DNA of 64,000 nucleotides from Corynebacterium humireducens NBRC 106098 = DSM 45392 (GTDB taxonomy: Bacteria > Actinomycetota > Actinomycetes > Mycobacteriales > Mycobacteriaceae), in contig NZ_CP005286.1 in NCBI RefSeq assembly GCF_000819445.1, positions 744,001 to 808,000 of the forward strand. Direction: 5' to 3'. The position numbers and the translations under genes were made by a program. This document shows positions 43,261-52,577 of this stretch, one piece after another; position 1 is the stretch's first letter, and every line of letters begins with the position of its first letter. The notes beneath the pieces are model-generated. The model did not search any database, was not told the DNA's origin, and worked only from the letters and a program-made list of their open reading frames with translations.

Positions 43261-44487
43261 GTGAGTACCCCACGTCCGCGGTCGACGCAGGCCCTGTCTG
43301 CGCTCCTGCTCTTCGCCGCCGTGTTCTTCGCGGCGGTCAACCTGCGCTCCGGCATCTCCTCCCTCGGCGCCGTGCTCGGCGACGCCCTCGAGGCCTTCGG
43401 TGCCGGCGGTTCCCTCGCCGGCGTCATCACGGCGATCCCCGGCCTGTTCTTCTCCCTGCTGGGTCTGCTGGCGGTACCGCTGGCCACCCGGCTGGGGCTG
43501 TCGCGCACGCTCTTCATCGGCATGGCGTTGTCGCTGCTCGGCCTGGCGGCGCGCCCCTGGGTGGGCGACGTATGGGCGTTCATCGTGCTCACCGTCTCCG
43601 TCACGGTGGGTATTGCGCTGGCGAACGTGCTGCTGCCGGCGTGGATCAAGAACCACGGCGGCCGCCACATCGTCGCCCTCATGACGGTCTACGGGTCGGT
43701 GCTGGGCATCTCGGGTGCCGCCGGGCCGCTGACCGCCCTGCTCTCCGACGACTTCCGCTGGGCCCTGTTCCTCTGGGCCATCCCCGCTGCCCTGCAGGTC
43801 GTCGTCTGGTTCTTCGTCGTCCTGCGCGTCGGACGCGACGTGCCGACGTCCACCTCGCCGCGGGCGGCGGGGGAGCAGGGGGGCGTCGTGAAGCAGGTGT
43901 CCCTGTGGAGGTCCCCGACGGCGGTGTTCCTCATGCTGTTCTTCGGTCTGCAGTCGATGCACGCGTACATCCAGATGGGCTGGCTGCCGAAGATCTACGT
44001 CGACCACGGGGTCCCCGCCTCCACCGCGAGCCTGGCGCTGGCGCTGGTCGGCAGCTTCAACATCGTCGGCGGGCTCATCATGCCGGTCATCATCGACCGG
44101 CTGCGTTCCATCGTGTGGCTGCCGGTGCTCTTCTCCGCGCTCATGGGGGCGGGGTACGTGGGCCTGTGGCTGGCGCCTGCCGCCTCGCCGATGCTGTGGG
44201 CGTCACTGCTGGGCGTCGGCGGCTTCTGCTTTCCGACGGCCATCGCCCTCATCCCCGCCCGCTCCCGCGTCCCGCTGGTCACCGCCCGGCTCTCCGGTTT
44301 CGTCCAGCCGGTCGGCTACGTCATCGCGGCAGTCGGTCCGCTCGTGGTGGGCGTGGTGCGCGAGTCGACGGGGGACTGGTCGCTCATCCTCCCGGTGCTC
44401 GCCGCGATCTGCGTGCTCATGGGAGCGGTGGGTTTCCGGGCCGCCCGCAACGTGTACATCGACGATGAACTCGCAGCTCAGGCCTAA
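43261..44487 (+). CDS. MFS transporter, CynX/NimT type
   Basis: A protein of 408 aa with twelve predicted membrane helices. The start AVNLRSGISSLGAVLGDAL and later motifs such as FSLLGLLAVPLATRLGLSRTL are those of the cyanate/nitroimidazole permease group of the major facilitator family. The substrate is unknown. GTG 43261 follows a strong AGGAGG. Confidence 0.85.
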   Translation: MSTPRPRSTQALSALLLFAAVFFAAVNLRSGISSLGAVLGDALEAFGAGGSLAGVITAIPGLFFSLLGLLAVPLATRLGLSRTLFIGMALSLLGLAARPWVGDVWAFIVLTVSVTVGIALANVLLPAWIKNHGGRHIVALMTVYGSVLGISGAAGPLTALLSDDFRWALFLWAIPAALQVVVWFFVVLRVGRDVPTSTSPRAAGEQGGVVKQVSLWRSPTAVFLMLFFGLQSMHAYIQMGWLPKIYVDHGVPASTASLALALVGSFNIVGGLIMPVIIDRLRSIVWLPVLFSALMGAGYVGLWLAPAASPMLWASLLGVGGFCFPTAIALIPARSRVPLVTARLSGFVQPVGYVIAAVGPLVVGVVRESTGDWSLILPVLAAICVLMGAVGFRAARNVYIDDELAAQA

Positions 44488-44503
44488 TGTCGGGGACGTG
44501 GTC

Positions 44504-44509
44504 TAGCGT
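44504..44509 (+). promoter_or_regulatory. -10 box TAGCGT of the recQ-like gene (leaderless)
   Basis: TAGCGT ends 7 nt before ATG 44517; no ribosome-binding site is seen. This supports 44517 as start over the upstream in-frame GTG-type codons. Confidence 0.45.
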
Positions 44510-44516
44510 GGGGGCC

Positions 44517-46583
44517 ATGCAGGCAACCAGAGATCGGGCCAATGAACTCCTCACCGGCATCGCGGGGCCGGGCGCGCAGCTGCGCGACGACCAGTGGACC
44601 GCGATCGACGCACTCGTGAACGCGCGGCGCCGCATGCTCGTCGTGCAGCGCACCGGCTGGGGCAAGTCGGCGGTGTACTTCATCGCCGCCAAACTGCTGC
44701 GCGACTCCGGGGCCGGGGCCTCCCTCATCATCTCCCCGCTGCTGGCGCTCATGCGCAACCAGGTGGCCGCCGCGCAGCGCGCCGGCATCCGCGCCGCCAC
44801 GCTCAACAGCGCGAACATGACCGAGTGGGAGGAGATCCAGGGCCGCGTCGCCGCCGGGGAGGTCGACGTGCTGCTGGTGTCCCCGGAGCGGCTGAACAAC
44901 CCGGGTTTCCGGGACGAGGTGCTGCCCGCCCTGGCGGCGACCGTCGGCATGGTCGTCGTCGACGAGGCGCACTGCATCTCCGACTGGGGGCACGACTTCC
45001 GCCCCGACTACCGTCGCATCCGGGACCTGCTCGCGGGGCTGCGGCCCGGGGTGCCCGTCCTGGCCACCACTGCGACGGCCAACGACCGCGTTGTCGCGGA
45101 TGTGCAGGCCCAGCTGGGGGAGGACACCGGCCTGCTGCGCGGCGGGCTCGACCGGGAGTCGCTGCACCTGTCCGTCGTCCGCCTGCCGGACACGACGGAG
45201 CGCCCCGCCTGGCTGGCCACGCACCTCGCGGAGCTCGAGGGCTCCGGCATCATCTACTGCCTCACCGTCGCCGCCGCGGAGGATCTCGCGGAGGCGCTGG
45301 AGGCCGCCGGGTGGAACGTCGCCGCCTACACCGGCCGCACCGAGGCCACGGAACGCGAGAGGCTCGAGCAGGCGCTGATCGACAACGAACTCAAGGCGCT
45401 GGTGGCCACGTCGGCGCTGGGCATGGGCTTCGACAAACCCGACCTCGGTTTCGTCGTCCACGTCGGCGCGCCAGGCTCGCCCGTGAGCTACTACCAGCAG
45501 ATCGGCCGCGCGGGCCGTGGCACCGACCGCGCCGACGTCATCCTCCTGCCGGGTGCCGAGGACCGTGACATCTGGGAGTACTTCGCCTCCGTCTCCTTCC
45601 CCGACGAGGCCACCGTGCGCCACCTGCTCGGCGTGCTGGGGGAGGAGGCCCAGTCGACCATGCGGCTGGAGGCCCAGGTGGATCTCTCCCGCTCCCGCCT
45701 GGACCAGGTGCTCAAGGTCCTCGACGTCGACGGCGCGGTCCGGCGCGTCCGCGGCGGGTGGGTGTCCACCGGTCAGCCCTGGGAGTACGACGCCGCCCGC
45801 TACGCCGGCCTCGCGCAGGCCCGGCGGGCGGAGCAGGAGGCGATGGTCGCCTACGAGACCACCGACTCCTGCCGCATGCTCTTCCTGCGCGGCCAGCTCG
45901 ACGACGTGGAGGCCACGCAGCCCTGCGGGCGGTGCGACAACTGCACCGGCCGGCGCCGGGAGGCGACGGTGGACCCGGCCGTCGCCGAACGTGTCGACGC
46001 CCGCCTCACCGCCCCCGGCGTCCGTGTCACCCAGCGCCGCCAGTGGCCCACGGGGATCTCCGTCCGCGGCCGCATCCACGGCGTGGAACCCGGCCGCGCG
46101 CTGGGCCGCCTCAACGACATCGCCCGTGGCCCGGCGTTGACGCAGCTTCTCGACGACCCCTCCTGGCGCCCCACCTCCCCGTGGCAGCAGGACACCTGGT
46201 TGCCGCGCATCGTCGCGGTGCTCTCCGACTGGGGCTGGCCACAGCGGCCCACCACCGTGGTGGCGCTGGGCTCGCACGATCCGGAGCGCACCGCGTTCGT
46301 CGCGGCGCTGGCCGAGGCGATCGCCGCGGTGGGCCGGATGAGCTTCGCCGGGGTGCTGCCCGTGCGCCCCGGGGCGGGGGAGGTCACCGCCCAGAACTCC
46401 GCCTACCGCGTCACCGCGCTGCTCGACCACTGGGACTTCACCGGCGTGGGGGCCACCGACGGTCCGGTGCTGCTGGTCACCGACCTCATCGACACCGGCT
46501 GGTCCGTCACCGTGGCCGGCTCGGCCCTGGCGGAGCGTACCGGTCAGGTGGTGCTGCCGTTCGCGCTGGCCAGCAGGGGGTGA
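44517..46583 (+). CDS. recQ: RecQ-family DNA helicase with C-terminal phosphoribosyltransferase-like domain
   Basis: A protein of 688 aa. Helicase motif I is RTGWGKS (residues 46-51), DEAH box VVVDEAHCISDWGHDF (149-152), motif VI QQIGRAGRGTDRAD. Zinc-binding cysteines are C-x18-C-x2-C-x2-C (CRML...CGRCDNC), as in RecQ. Beyond it, about 470-688, the usual HRDC domain is replaced by a region ending in VLLVTDLIDTGWS, which has the form of a phosphoribosyltransferase (PRPP-binding) signature. The fusion suggests nucleotide-responsive control of unwinding, which is inference. The last 40 nt overlap the convergent MerR gene. Confidence 0.88.
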   Translation: MQATRDRANELLTGIAGPGAQLRDDQWTAIDALVNARRRMLVVQRTGWGKSAVYFIAAKLLRDSGAGASLIISPLLALMRNQVAAAQRAGIRAATLNSANMTEWEEIQGRVAAGEVDVLLVSPERLNNPGFRDEVLPALAATVGMVVVDEAHCISDWGHDFRPDYRRIRDLLAGLRPGVPVLATTATANDRVVADVQAQLGEDTGLLRGGLDRESLHLSVVRLPDTTERPAWLATHLAELEGSGIIYCLTVAAAEDLAEALEAAGWNVAAYTGRTEATERERLEQALIDNELKALVATSALGMGFDKPDLGFVVHVGAPGSPVSYYQQIGRAGRGTDRADVILLPGAEDRDIWEYFASVSFPDEATVRHLLGVLGEEAQSTMRLEAQVDLSRSRLDQVLKVLDVDGAVRRVRGGWVSTGQPWEYDAARYAGLAQARRAEQEAMVAYETTDSCRMLFLRGQLDDVEATQPCGRCDNCTGRRREATVDPAVAERVDARLTAPGVRVTQRRQWPTGISVRGRIHGVEPGRALGRLNDIARGPALTQLLDDPSWRPTSPWQQDTWLPRIVAVLSDWGWPQRPTTVVALGSHDPERTAFVAALAEAIAAVGRMSFAGVLPVRPGAGEVTAQNSAYRVTALLDHWDFTGVGATDGPVLLVTDLIDTGWSVTVAGSALAERTGQVVLPFALASRG

Positions 46584-47245
46584 TCCAGGAGCTGGTCCAG
46601 GGAGGCCAGCGCCCGGACCGCCGTCCGCTGGCGCCGACGCAGTTGCGCCCGACGCTCGGCAAGTAGTCCGGTACGGTGGCCTGCCGCCATCTCGTCGAGT
46701 CCGTCGCGGATCTGCGGAACAGACATCCCGGACCTGCGGAGCGTCTTGATCAACCGGGCGCGGTTGACGTCGCGACGGGTGAAGACGCGGTAGTGGGTGG
46801 CCGGGTCTCTCGCAGGAGTGAGCAGCCCCTCCCGTTCCCACACGCGGAGGGTGCTGGTGCGGACCTGCAGATGACGTGCGAGTTCCCCGATGCTGTACTG
46901 GGCGGACGGCAGGCGGACCCGTTGCCGGGGAGCCTTCCGGAGAATCGCGTCGAGGTCGTTCACCTCCTCGAGATCGGTGTGGAGTCCACTGATGAGCGAG
47001 GTGACTGCATCCAGGGCGGAGTCGGTGTCGCCGCCCCACAGGAGGGTGAGGACCCGGCCGGCTGCCGCGTGGTCGAAAGCACGGGAGAGGTGGAGGTAGG
47101 CGTGGAGCGCTGACACGTGGACCTGCCCGTAGCGGCGGTAACCGTTGGGCTCCCTGTCAGCGGCCGGGATGAGTCCCCGTGCCTCCAGGTTCCGGACGGT
47201 CTGCGTGGACACACCGCATGAGGCGGCCAGCTCCCCGGTTCTCAT
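46544..47245 (-). CDS. Regulator with two MerR-type DNA-binding domains
   Basis: A protein of 233 aa from ATG 47245 (AGGAG 9 nt upstream). Two MerR winged-helix units are evident: residues 1-65 (MRTGELAASCGVSTQTVRNLEARGL) and 117-185 (YSIGELARHLQVRTSTLRVWEREGL). No effector-binding domain follows. Tandem DNA-binding units in one chain may let it act without the usual dimer. It diverges from a 61-aa gene and probably controls it and itself; the intergenic region holds GTTCA-N7-TGAAC (47287-47303). Confidence 0.8.
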   Translation of the reverse strand: MRTGELAASCGVSTQTVRNLEARGLIPAADREPNGYRRYGQVHVSALHAYLHLSRAFDHAAAGRVLTLLWGGDTDSALDAVTSLISGLHTDLEEVNDLDAILRKAPRQRVRLPSAQYSIGELARHLQVRTSTLRVWEREGLLTPARDPATHYRVFTRRDVNRARLIKTLRRSGMSVPQIRDGLDEMAAGHRTGLLAERRAQLRRRQRTAVRALASLDQLLDHPLLASANGSTT

Positions 47246-47382
47246 TTCCTTCAACTCCTCTTTGAGGGTCAGGGCAGGAAAAGGCTGTTCATTCCGTGTG
47301 AACTACCAACCAGCAGTTCAAGGATACGGTTCATAGGGGTCGGAAGGTCTCCGACGGTGTGAATCGCTGAAAGAAGGATGAG

Positions 47383-47568
47383 ATGAGACTGACCTTGAGC
47401 ATTGATCTGGACGCTGTGTCTGACGACCCCACCGCCGAGGTGGGCCGGATTCTCCGGTACTGGGCCGGGGCCGTCGGGCAGATGGATCTGACAGAGGAGG
47501 CTGAGCACCCCCTCATGAACTCCACCTACACCGCAGAGGTCGGACGGATCAGGCTTCACCGGGGGTGA
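47383..47568 (+). CDS. Small hypothetical protein divergent from the MerR-type regulator
   Basis: A 61-aa protein beginning MRLTLSIDLDAVSDDPTAEVG, with GAAGGATGAG as ribosome-binding site. It looks soluble and globular: VGRILRYWAGAVGQMDL and a closing STYTAEVGRIRLHRG. Similar short proteins exist in actinobacteria, but no function is known to me. It is the probable target of the divergent regulator. It overlaps the end of the cyclase gene by 13 nt. Confidence 0.65.
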   Translation: MRLTLSIDLDAVSDDPTAEVGRILRYWAGAVGQMDLTEEAEHPLMNSTYTAEVGRIRLHRG

Positions 47569-48206
47569 GGGACCACCGCCATCGCCCGGCACGGGAACGA
47601 TGACCCACCCGCGGGCACCGGCCAGGACACCCACACCTGCGCGCCCGTGGCGGGGACCGCGTCCAGGCCGGCGAGCAGCTCCACCTGCCAGCGGTCGTGT
47701 TCCAGCCACCAGCGCTGCGCCGGGTATTCCCCGCGGTCGGTCAGCTCGGCCGGGTCGGTGTTGAGGGTGTCGTGGCCGATGGCCCGCACCCCGCGGGCGT
47801 GGAGCAGCTGCACCGCCTCCAGCGACCACCCGGGCTGAGGGGCACCCGGAACCCACCCGGTGTGCAGGGCGGCGAAGCACCCGGCGGGCACGGGGCCGTG
47901 GACGTCCTCCCAGGCGAGGACGTGGGCGGCGGTGAGGGAGGGGGACGCGGGGGCGTCGGCAAGCGAAAACACGACGAGCGGCAGCACCATCTCGGGGAGG
48001 GGGATGTCGGCGAGGGTGCGGCCGCCGGGCAACACGTGGGAGGGGGCGTCGACGTGCGTGCCCGCCGGACCGACCAGTGAGTAGGCGCAGACCTGGAAGG
48101 AGTCCGCAGCTGCGGACTCCAGCTCGCTGACCTGCAGCGGTGGGTCGGTGGGGAAGCGGGGCATGTCGGGGTGCAGCGGGCGGGTGAGGTCGACGAAGCG
48201 GGGCAT
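47556..48206 (-). CDS. Cyclase-family metal-dependent hydrolase (kynurenine formamidase-like)
   Basis: A protein of 216 aa. The metal-binding signature GPAGTHVDAPSHVLPGG (H-x-D-x3-H) of the cyclase family is intact, along with FAALHTGWV and AIGHDTLNTDP. The substrate may be N-formylkynurenine or another amide/lactone. Residues ESAAADS are encoded by a copy of the 18-bp palindrome (48101-48118), apparently inserted or tolerated in frame. The frame is translated away from tatD, whose start lies 18 nt off. Confidence 0.82.
   Translation of the reverse strand: MPRFVDLTRPLHPDMPRFPTDPPLQVSELESAAADSFQVCAYSLVGPAGTHVDAPSHVLPGGRTLADIPLPEMVLPLVVFSLADAPASPSLTAAHVLAWEDVHGPVPAGCFAALHTGWVPGAPQPGWSLEAVQLLHARGVRAIGHDTLNTDPAELTDRGEYPAQRWWLEHDRWQVELLAGLDAVPATGAQVWVSWPVPAGGSSFPCRAMAVVPHPR
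48101..48118. repeat. Copy of AGTCCGCAGCTGCGGACT palindrome inside the cyclase gene
   Basis: A perfect copy, extended by two more paired bases on each side to 22 bp (48099-48120), same family as the array at 13-15 kb. Confidence 0.85.
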
Positions 48207-48211
48207 GTCCC

Positions 48212-48217
48212 TAGAAT
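48212..48217 (+). promoter_or_regulatory. -10 box TAGAAT of tatD (leaderless)
   Basis: TAGAAT ends 7 nt before ATG 48225, with no Shine-Dalgarno. Confidence 0.6.
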
Positions 48218-48224
48218 GTCAGCC

Positions 48225-49064
48225 ATGTCGAAGAAGAAGCCCCGTCCCACGCCCGTGCCCGCTGATCCGATCCCCGGCATCGTCGACGCCCACACGCATC
48301 TGGCGTCGGCGGGGGCGCGGACCCCGGAGGAAGTCGACGCGATTGTCGCGAGGGCGGTGGCGGCGGGCGTCGAGAAGCTGTGCACCGTCGGTGACGGGCT
48401 GGCGGAGGCGGAGCTGGCGCTGGCTGCCGCGCAGCACAACGAGCGCGTGTTCGCGGCGTGCGCGATCCACCCCACGCGGGCGCGCGAGCTGGATGACGCC
48501 GCCCGCGCGCGGCTGACCGAGATGGTCGCCGATCCGCGGTGCGTCGCCGTCGGGGAGACCGGCCTGGACACGTACTGGATCCGGCATGAGCCGGAGCGCA
48601 CTGCGCCGTTGGAGGTGCAGGAGGAGGCGCTGCGCTGGCACATCGACCTGGCGGTCAGCTCCGGGAAGGCGCTCATGCTGCACAACCGGGAGGCTGATGA
48701 GGAACTCATGGCGGTGCTGGCTGACGCGCCGCGGCCGGTGGAGACGATCCTGCACTGCTTCTCCTCGCCGCTGGCGGTGGCGGAGGAGGCCCTGGAGCGG
48801 GGCTATGTGCTCAGCTTCGCCGGGAACGTGACGTTCAAGCGGAATGAGGAGCTGCGGGAGGTCGCCCGGATCACGCCGCGGGGGCAGCTGCTCATCGAGA
48901 CGGATGCGCCGTACATGACGCCGGAGCCTTTCCGTGGGGGTCGTAACGAGCCGGCCATCATCGGGCACACGGCGCTGTGCGTGGCGGAGGCGAGGGGGCA
49001 GGACGTGGCAGATCTAGCGCTCGAGCTCTCGGAAACGTTTCAGCGGGTGTACCAGCGGGGGTAG
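48225..49064 (+). CDS. tatD: TatD-family metal-dependent DNase
   Basis: A protein of 279 aa. The TIM-barrel metal ligands are visible: IVDAHTHLAS, VGETGLDTYW, MLHNREADEE, ILHCFSSPL and LIETDAPYMTPEPFRG. TatD proteins are 3'-5' exonucleases involved in DNA or tRNA quality control. The order metG-...-tatD-rpf-ksgA-ispE is conserved with M. tuberculosis Rv1007c-Rv1011. Confidence 0.92.
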   Translation: MSKKKPRPTPVPADPIPGIVDAHTHLASAGARTPEEVDAIVARAVAAGVEKLCTVGDGLAEAELALAAAQHNERVFAACAIHPTRARELDDAARARLTEMVADPRCVAVGETGLDTYWIRHEPERTAPLEVQEEALRWHIDLAVSSGKALMLHNREADEELMAVLADAPRPVETILHCFSSPLAVAEEALERGYVLSFAGNVTFKRNEELREVARITPRGQLLIETDAPYMTPEPFRGGRNEPAIIGHTALCVAEARGQDVADLALELSETFQRVYQRG

Positions 49065-49078
49065 TGACAACATTCACA
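49063..49078 (+). promoter_or_regulatory. Putative GlxR (cAMP-dependent) site upstream of rpf2
   Basis: AGTGACAACATTCACA fits the C. glutamicum GlxR consensus TGTGA-N6-TCACA in nine of ten half-site positions. rpf2 of C. glutamicum is controlled by GlxR, RamA and RamB, so the site is in the expected place, about 185 nt before the start codon. Confidence 0.5.
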
Positions 49079-49114
49079 GAGCCCTCTGAGCTGCGTTTTT
49101 GTGAAGGAAGGGGC

Positions 49115-49128
49115 CTCAGTTAACTGAG
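49115..49128. promoter_or_regulatory. Perfect 14-bp palindrome CTCAGTTAACTGAG upstream of rpf2
   Basis: A perfect inverted repeat without spacer, in the rpf2 upstream region. It shares AGTTAACT with the acyl-CoA operator arms but lacks the 6-nt spacer, so it is probably a different site. There is no T run, so it is not a convincing terminator. Confidence 0.35.
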
Positions 49129-49255
49129 TTTCCTGAGAAGCTGACGTGTCTCAGGTTCCCTGGCGGTCACATTACTGTTACCGTACTGTGATCAACGAGC
49201 CAGCGGCGCCTGCTGCAGGATGGCACGACTTCCCCGAATGAGATCGAGAACTTAA

Positions 49256-50404
<1,149 letters not shown>

Positions 50405-50471
50405 GCGTCTGCGCCGGAGCCCGGAAATCATTACCCTCGGGGCATACCACCCCCCGAGAAAGGTAATGAGC

Positions 50472-51014
50472 ATGTCTGACTCCACCGCACTGCAGAACGT
50501 CCGGGTCGCCGTCATCGCGACCCACGGATTCGAGGACTCCGAGCTGACCAAGCCTGTCGAGGCGGTCCGTGCCGCCGGGGCCGAGGTCACCGTCCTCGCG
50601 CCCGAGGCGGGGACCATCGAGGGCAAGAACGGCACCGAGGTCACCGTCGACGGACTCACCGCCGACGCCGACCCGGCCGACTTCGACGCCCTCATCCTGC
50701 CCGGCGGCACGGGCAACTCCGACAAGATCCGCATGGACAAGCCGGCGGTCGCCTTCGTCCGCGCCCACGTGGAGGCGGGCAAGCCGCTGGGCGTGATCTG
50801 CCACGGCGCGTGGATCCTCACCGACGCCGACGTCCTCGCCGGCCGCACCCTCACCTCCTACCCGTCGATCCAGACCGACCTGCGTAACGCGGGTGCGACC
50901 TGGGTGGACGAGGAGGTCCGCGTCGACAGGGGCATCGTCTCCTCCCGCACCCCGGACGACCTCCCGGCCTTCAACGAGAAGATCGTCGAGGAGTTCGCGG
51001 CGGGCGGTCGCTGA
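50472..51014 (+). CDS. DJ-1/PfpI-family protein
   Basis: A protein of 180 aa from ATG 50472 (AGAAAGG 8 nt upstream). The nucleophile elbow GVICHGAWIL contains the cysteine and histidine of the family; GFEDSELTKPVEAVRAAG contains the conserved glutamate. Members act as deglycases, chaperones or proteases in stress; which applies here is unknown. A stem CTCGGGG/CCCCGAG lies just upstream (50436-50458) and may affect translation. Confidence 0.88.
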   Translation: MSDSTALQNVRVAVIATHGFEDSELTKPVEAVRAAGAEVTVLAPEAGTIEGKNGTEVTVDGLTADADPADFDALILPGGTGNSDKIRMDKPAVAFVRAHVEAGKPLGVICHGAWILTDADVLAGRTLTSYPSIQTDLRNAGATWVDEEVRVDRGIVSSRTPDDLPAFNEKIVEEFAAGGR

Positions 51015-51025
51015 CACCCGACACA

Positions 51026-51042
51026 TATACTGAACGGTCAGT
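51026..51042 (+). promoter_or_regulatory. Promoter with overlapping inverted repeat before the aldehyde dehydrogenase
   Basis: TATACT (51026-51031) is a good -10, and ACTGA-N4-TCAGT (51029-51042) overlaps it. The latter looks like a TetR-family operator, so the gene is likely repressed; the regulator is not in this window. Confidence 0.55.
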
Positions 51043-51074
51043 TGGTAAATCCCGTAGTCCCGGAAAGGACCACC

Positions 51075-52553
51075 ATGACCGTCACCCCGTTCGAGCCCGG
51101 CATCTTCGCAGGCCAGTCCGTCAACACCCAGTTCATCGGCGGCGAGTGGCGTGACGGGCGCTCGGAACGGGTCGCGGAGATCACCAACCCCTACGACGAC
51201 TCCGCCGTCACCAGCATCCGCCTCGCCGACGCCACCGACCTTGACGAGGCCTACCGCGCCGCCGCGGAGGCCCAGCGGGAGTGGGCGGCGGTGGGGCCGG
51301 CGGGGCGTCGCAAAGTGATGCTCGCCGCCGCCGAGATCCTGCGCTCCCGCCGCATGGAGATCGTCGAGTGGCTGGTCCGCGAGGGCGGCTCCACCACCAC
51401 CAAGGCCCACATCGAGGTCACCCTCGCCGTCACCATGGCGCAGGAGGCGGCGTCCTTCCCGACGCGCCTGTCCGGCCAGCTCTTCGACACCAACACGCCG
51501 AACCGTGAGGTCCGCGTCGAACGCGGCCCCGTCGGCGTCGTCGGCGTCATCAGCCCGTGGAACTTCCCGCTGCACCTCACCCAGCGTTCCGTCGCCCCGG
51601 CCCTCGCCGTGGGCAACGCCGTGGTGATCAAGCCGGCGAGCGACACCCCCGTCACCGGCGGCCTGCTGCTCGCCCGCGTCTACGAGGAGGCCGGCCTGCC
51701 CGCGGGAGTGCTCTCCGTCGTGGTCGGTGCCGGATCCGAGATCGGCGACGAGTTCGTCGCACACCCCGTCCCCGGCCTCATCAGCTTCACCGGCTCCACC
51801 CCGGTCGGCCAGAACGTCGGCCGCGTCGCCGTCGGCGGCACCCACCTCAAGCCCGTCGCCCTGGAGCTCGGCGGCAACGCCCCGCTCGTCGTGCTTGACG
51901 ACGCCGACCTCCCCGCCGCCGTCCACGCCGCCGTCGTCGGCTCCTTCCTCCACTCCGGCCAGATCTGCATGGCGGTCAACCGGATCATCGTGACGGAGGG
52001 GGTGCGGGAGGCGTTCGTCGGGAAGCTGGTGGCCGCGGCCGGCAGGATCCGCACCGGCGACCCCGCGCTCAAGGACACCCTCGTCGGCCCCATCATCAAC
52101 GACTCCCAGGTGGAGGCCCTGCACGCCAAGATCGCCCGCGCCCGGGAGGAGGGGGCGACGGTCGCGCTGGCGGGGGAGACCGAGGGCCGCGTCATCCCGC
52201 CGCACATCTTCACCGACGTCACCCCCGACATGGAGATCGCCCGCGAGGAGATCTTCGGCCCCCTCATCGGCATCCTCACCGCCCGCGACGAGGAGCACGC
52301 CCTGGAACTGGCCAACGACAGCACCTACGGACTGTCCGCCAGCGTGTTCACCCAGGACCTCGACCGCGGCCTGCGATTCGCCCGCCGTATGGAGTCCGGG
52401 ATGGCCTTCGTCAACGAGGGCCCGATCCAGGACGAGGCGCACGTCGCGTTCGGCGGCACCCGCAACTCGGGGCTGGGCCGTTTCAACGGTCCCTGGGCGA
52501 TGGAGGCGTTCACGCGGACGCAGACCCTCGGCGTCGTCCGAATCGGTGACTAA
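51075..52553 (+). CDS. Aromatic-aldehyde dehydrogenase (vanillin dehydrogenase-like)
   Basis: A protein of 492 aa from ATG 51075 (GGAAAGGACC upstream). NAD-binding and catalytic motifs are complete: SPWNFPLHLTQRSVAPALAVGN, GSTPVGQNVGR, the glutamate in LELGGNAP and the cysteine in HSGQICMAVNR. Its sequence pattern is close to my memory of C. glutamicum vanillin dehydrogenase (Vdh). It would oxidise benzaldehyde-type aldehydes to acids. It interrupts the otherwise conserved rpf-ksgA neighbourhood, together with the DJ-1 gene. Confidence 0.88.
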   Translation: MTVTPFEPGIFAGQSVNTQFIGGEWRDGRSERVAEITNPYDDSAVTSIRLADATDLDEAYRAAAEAQREWAAVGPAGRRKVMLAAAEILRSRRMEIVEWLVREGGSTTTKAHIEVTLAVTMAQEAASFPTRLSGQLFDTNTPNREVRVERGPVGVVGVISPWNFPLHLTQRSVAPALAVGNAVVIKPASDTPVTGGLLLARVYEEAGLPAGVLSVVVGAGSEIGDEFVAHPVPGLISFTGSTPVGQNVGRVAVGGTHLKPVALELGGNAPLVVLDDADLPAAVHAAVVGSFLHSGQICMAVNRIIVTEGVREAFVGKLVAAAGRIRTGDPALKDTLVGPIINDSQVEALHAKIARAREEGATVALAGETEGRVIPPHIFTDVTPDMEIAREEIFGPLIGILTARDEEHALELANDSTYGLSASVFTQDLDRGLRFARRMESGMAFVNEGPIQDEAHVAFGGTRNSGLGRFNGPWAMEAFTRTQTLGVVRIGD

Positions 52554-52565
52554 CCGCTGGTGGTC

Positions 52566-52571
52566 TAGATT
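52566..52571 (+). promoter_or_regulatory. -10 box TAGATT of ksgA (leaderless)
   Basis: TAGATT ends 6 nt before ATG 52578, with no ribosome-binding site. Confidence 0.55.
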
Positions 52572-52577
52572 GGTTGC

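Noticed and set aside
49115..49128. Transcription terminator after tatD
   Set aside because: The palindrome is AT-centred, has no loop and no T run, so it is more likely a protein-binding site.
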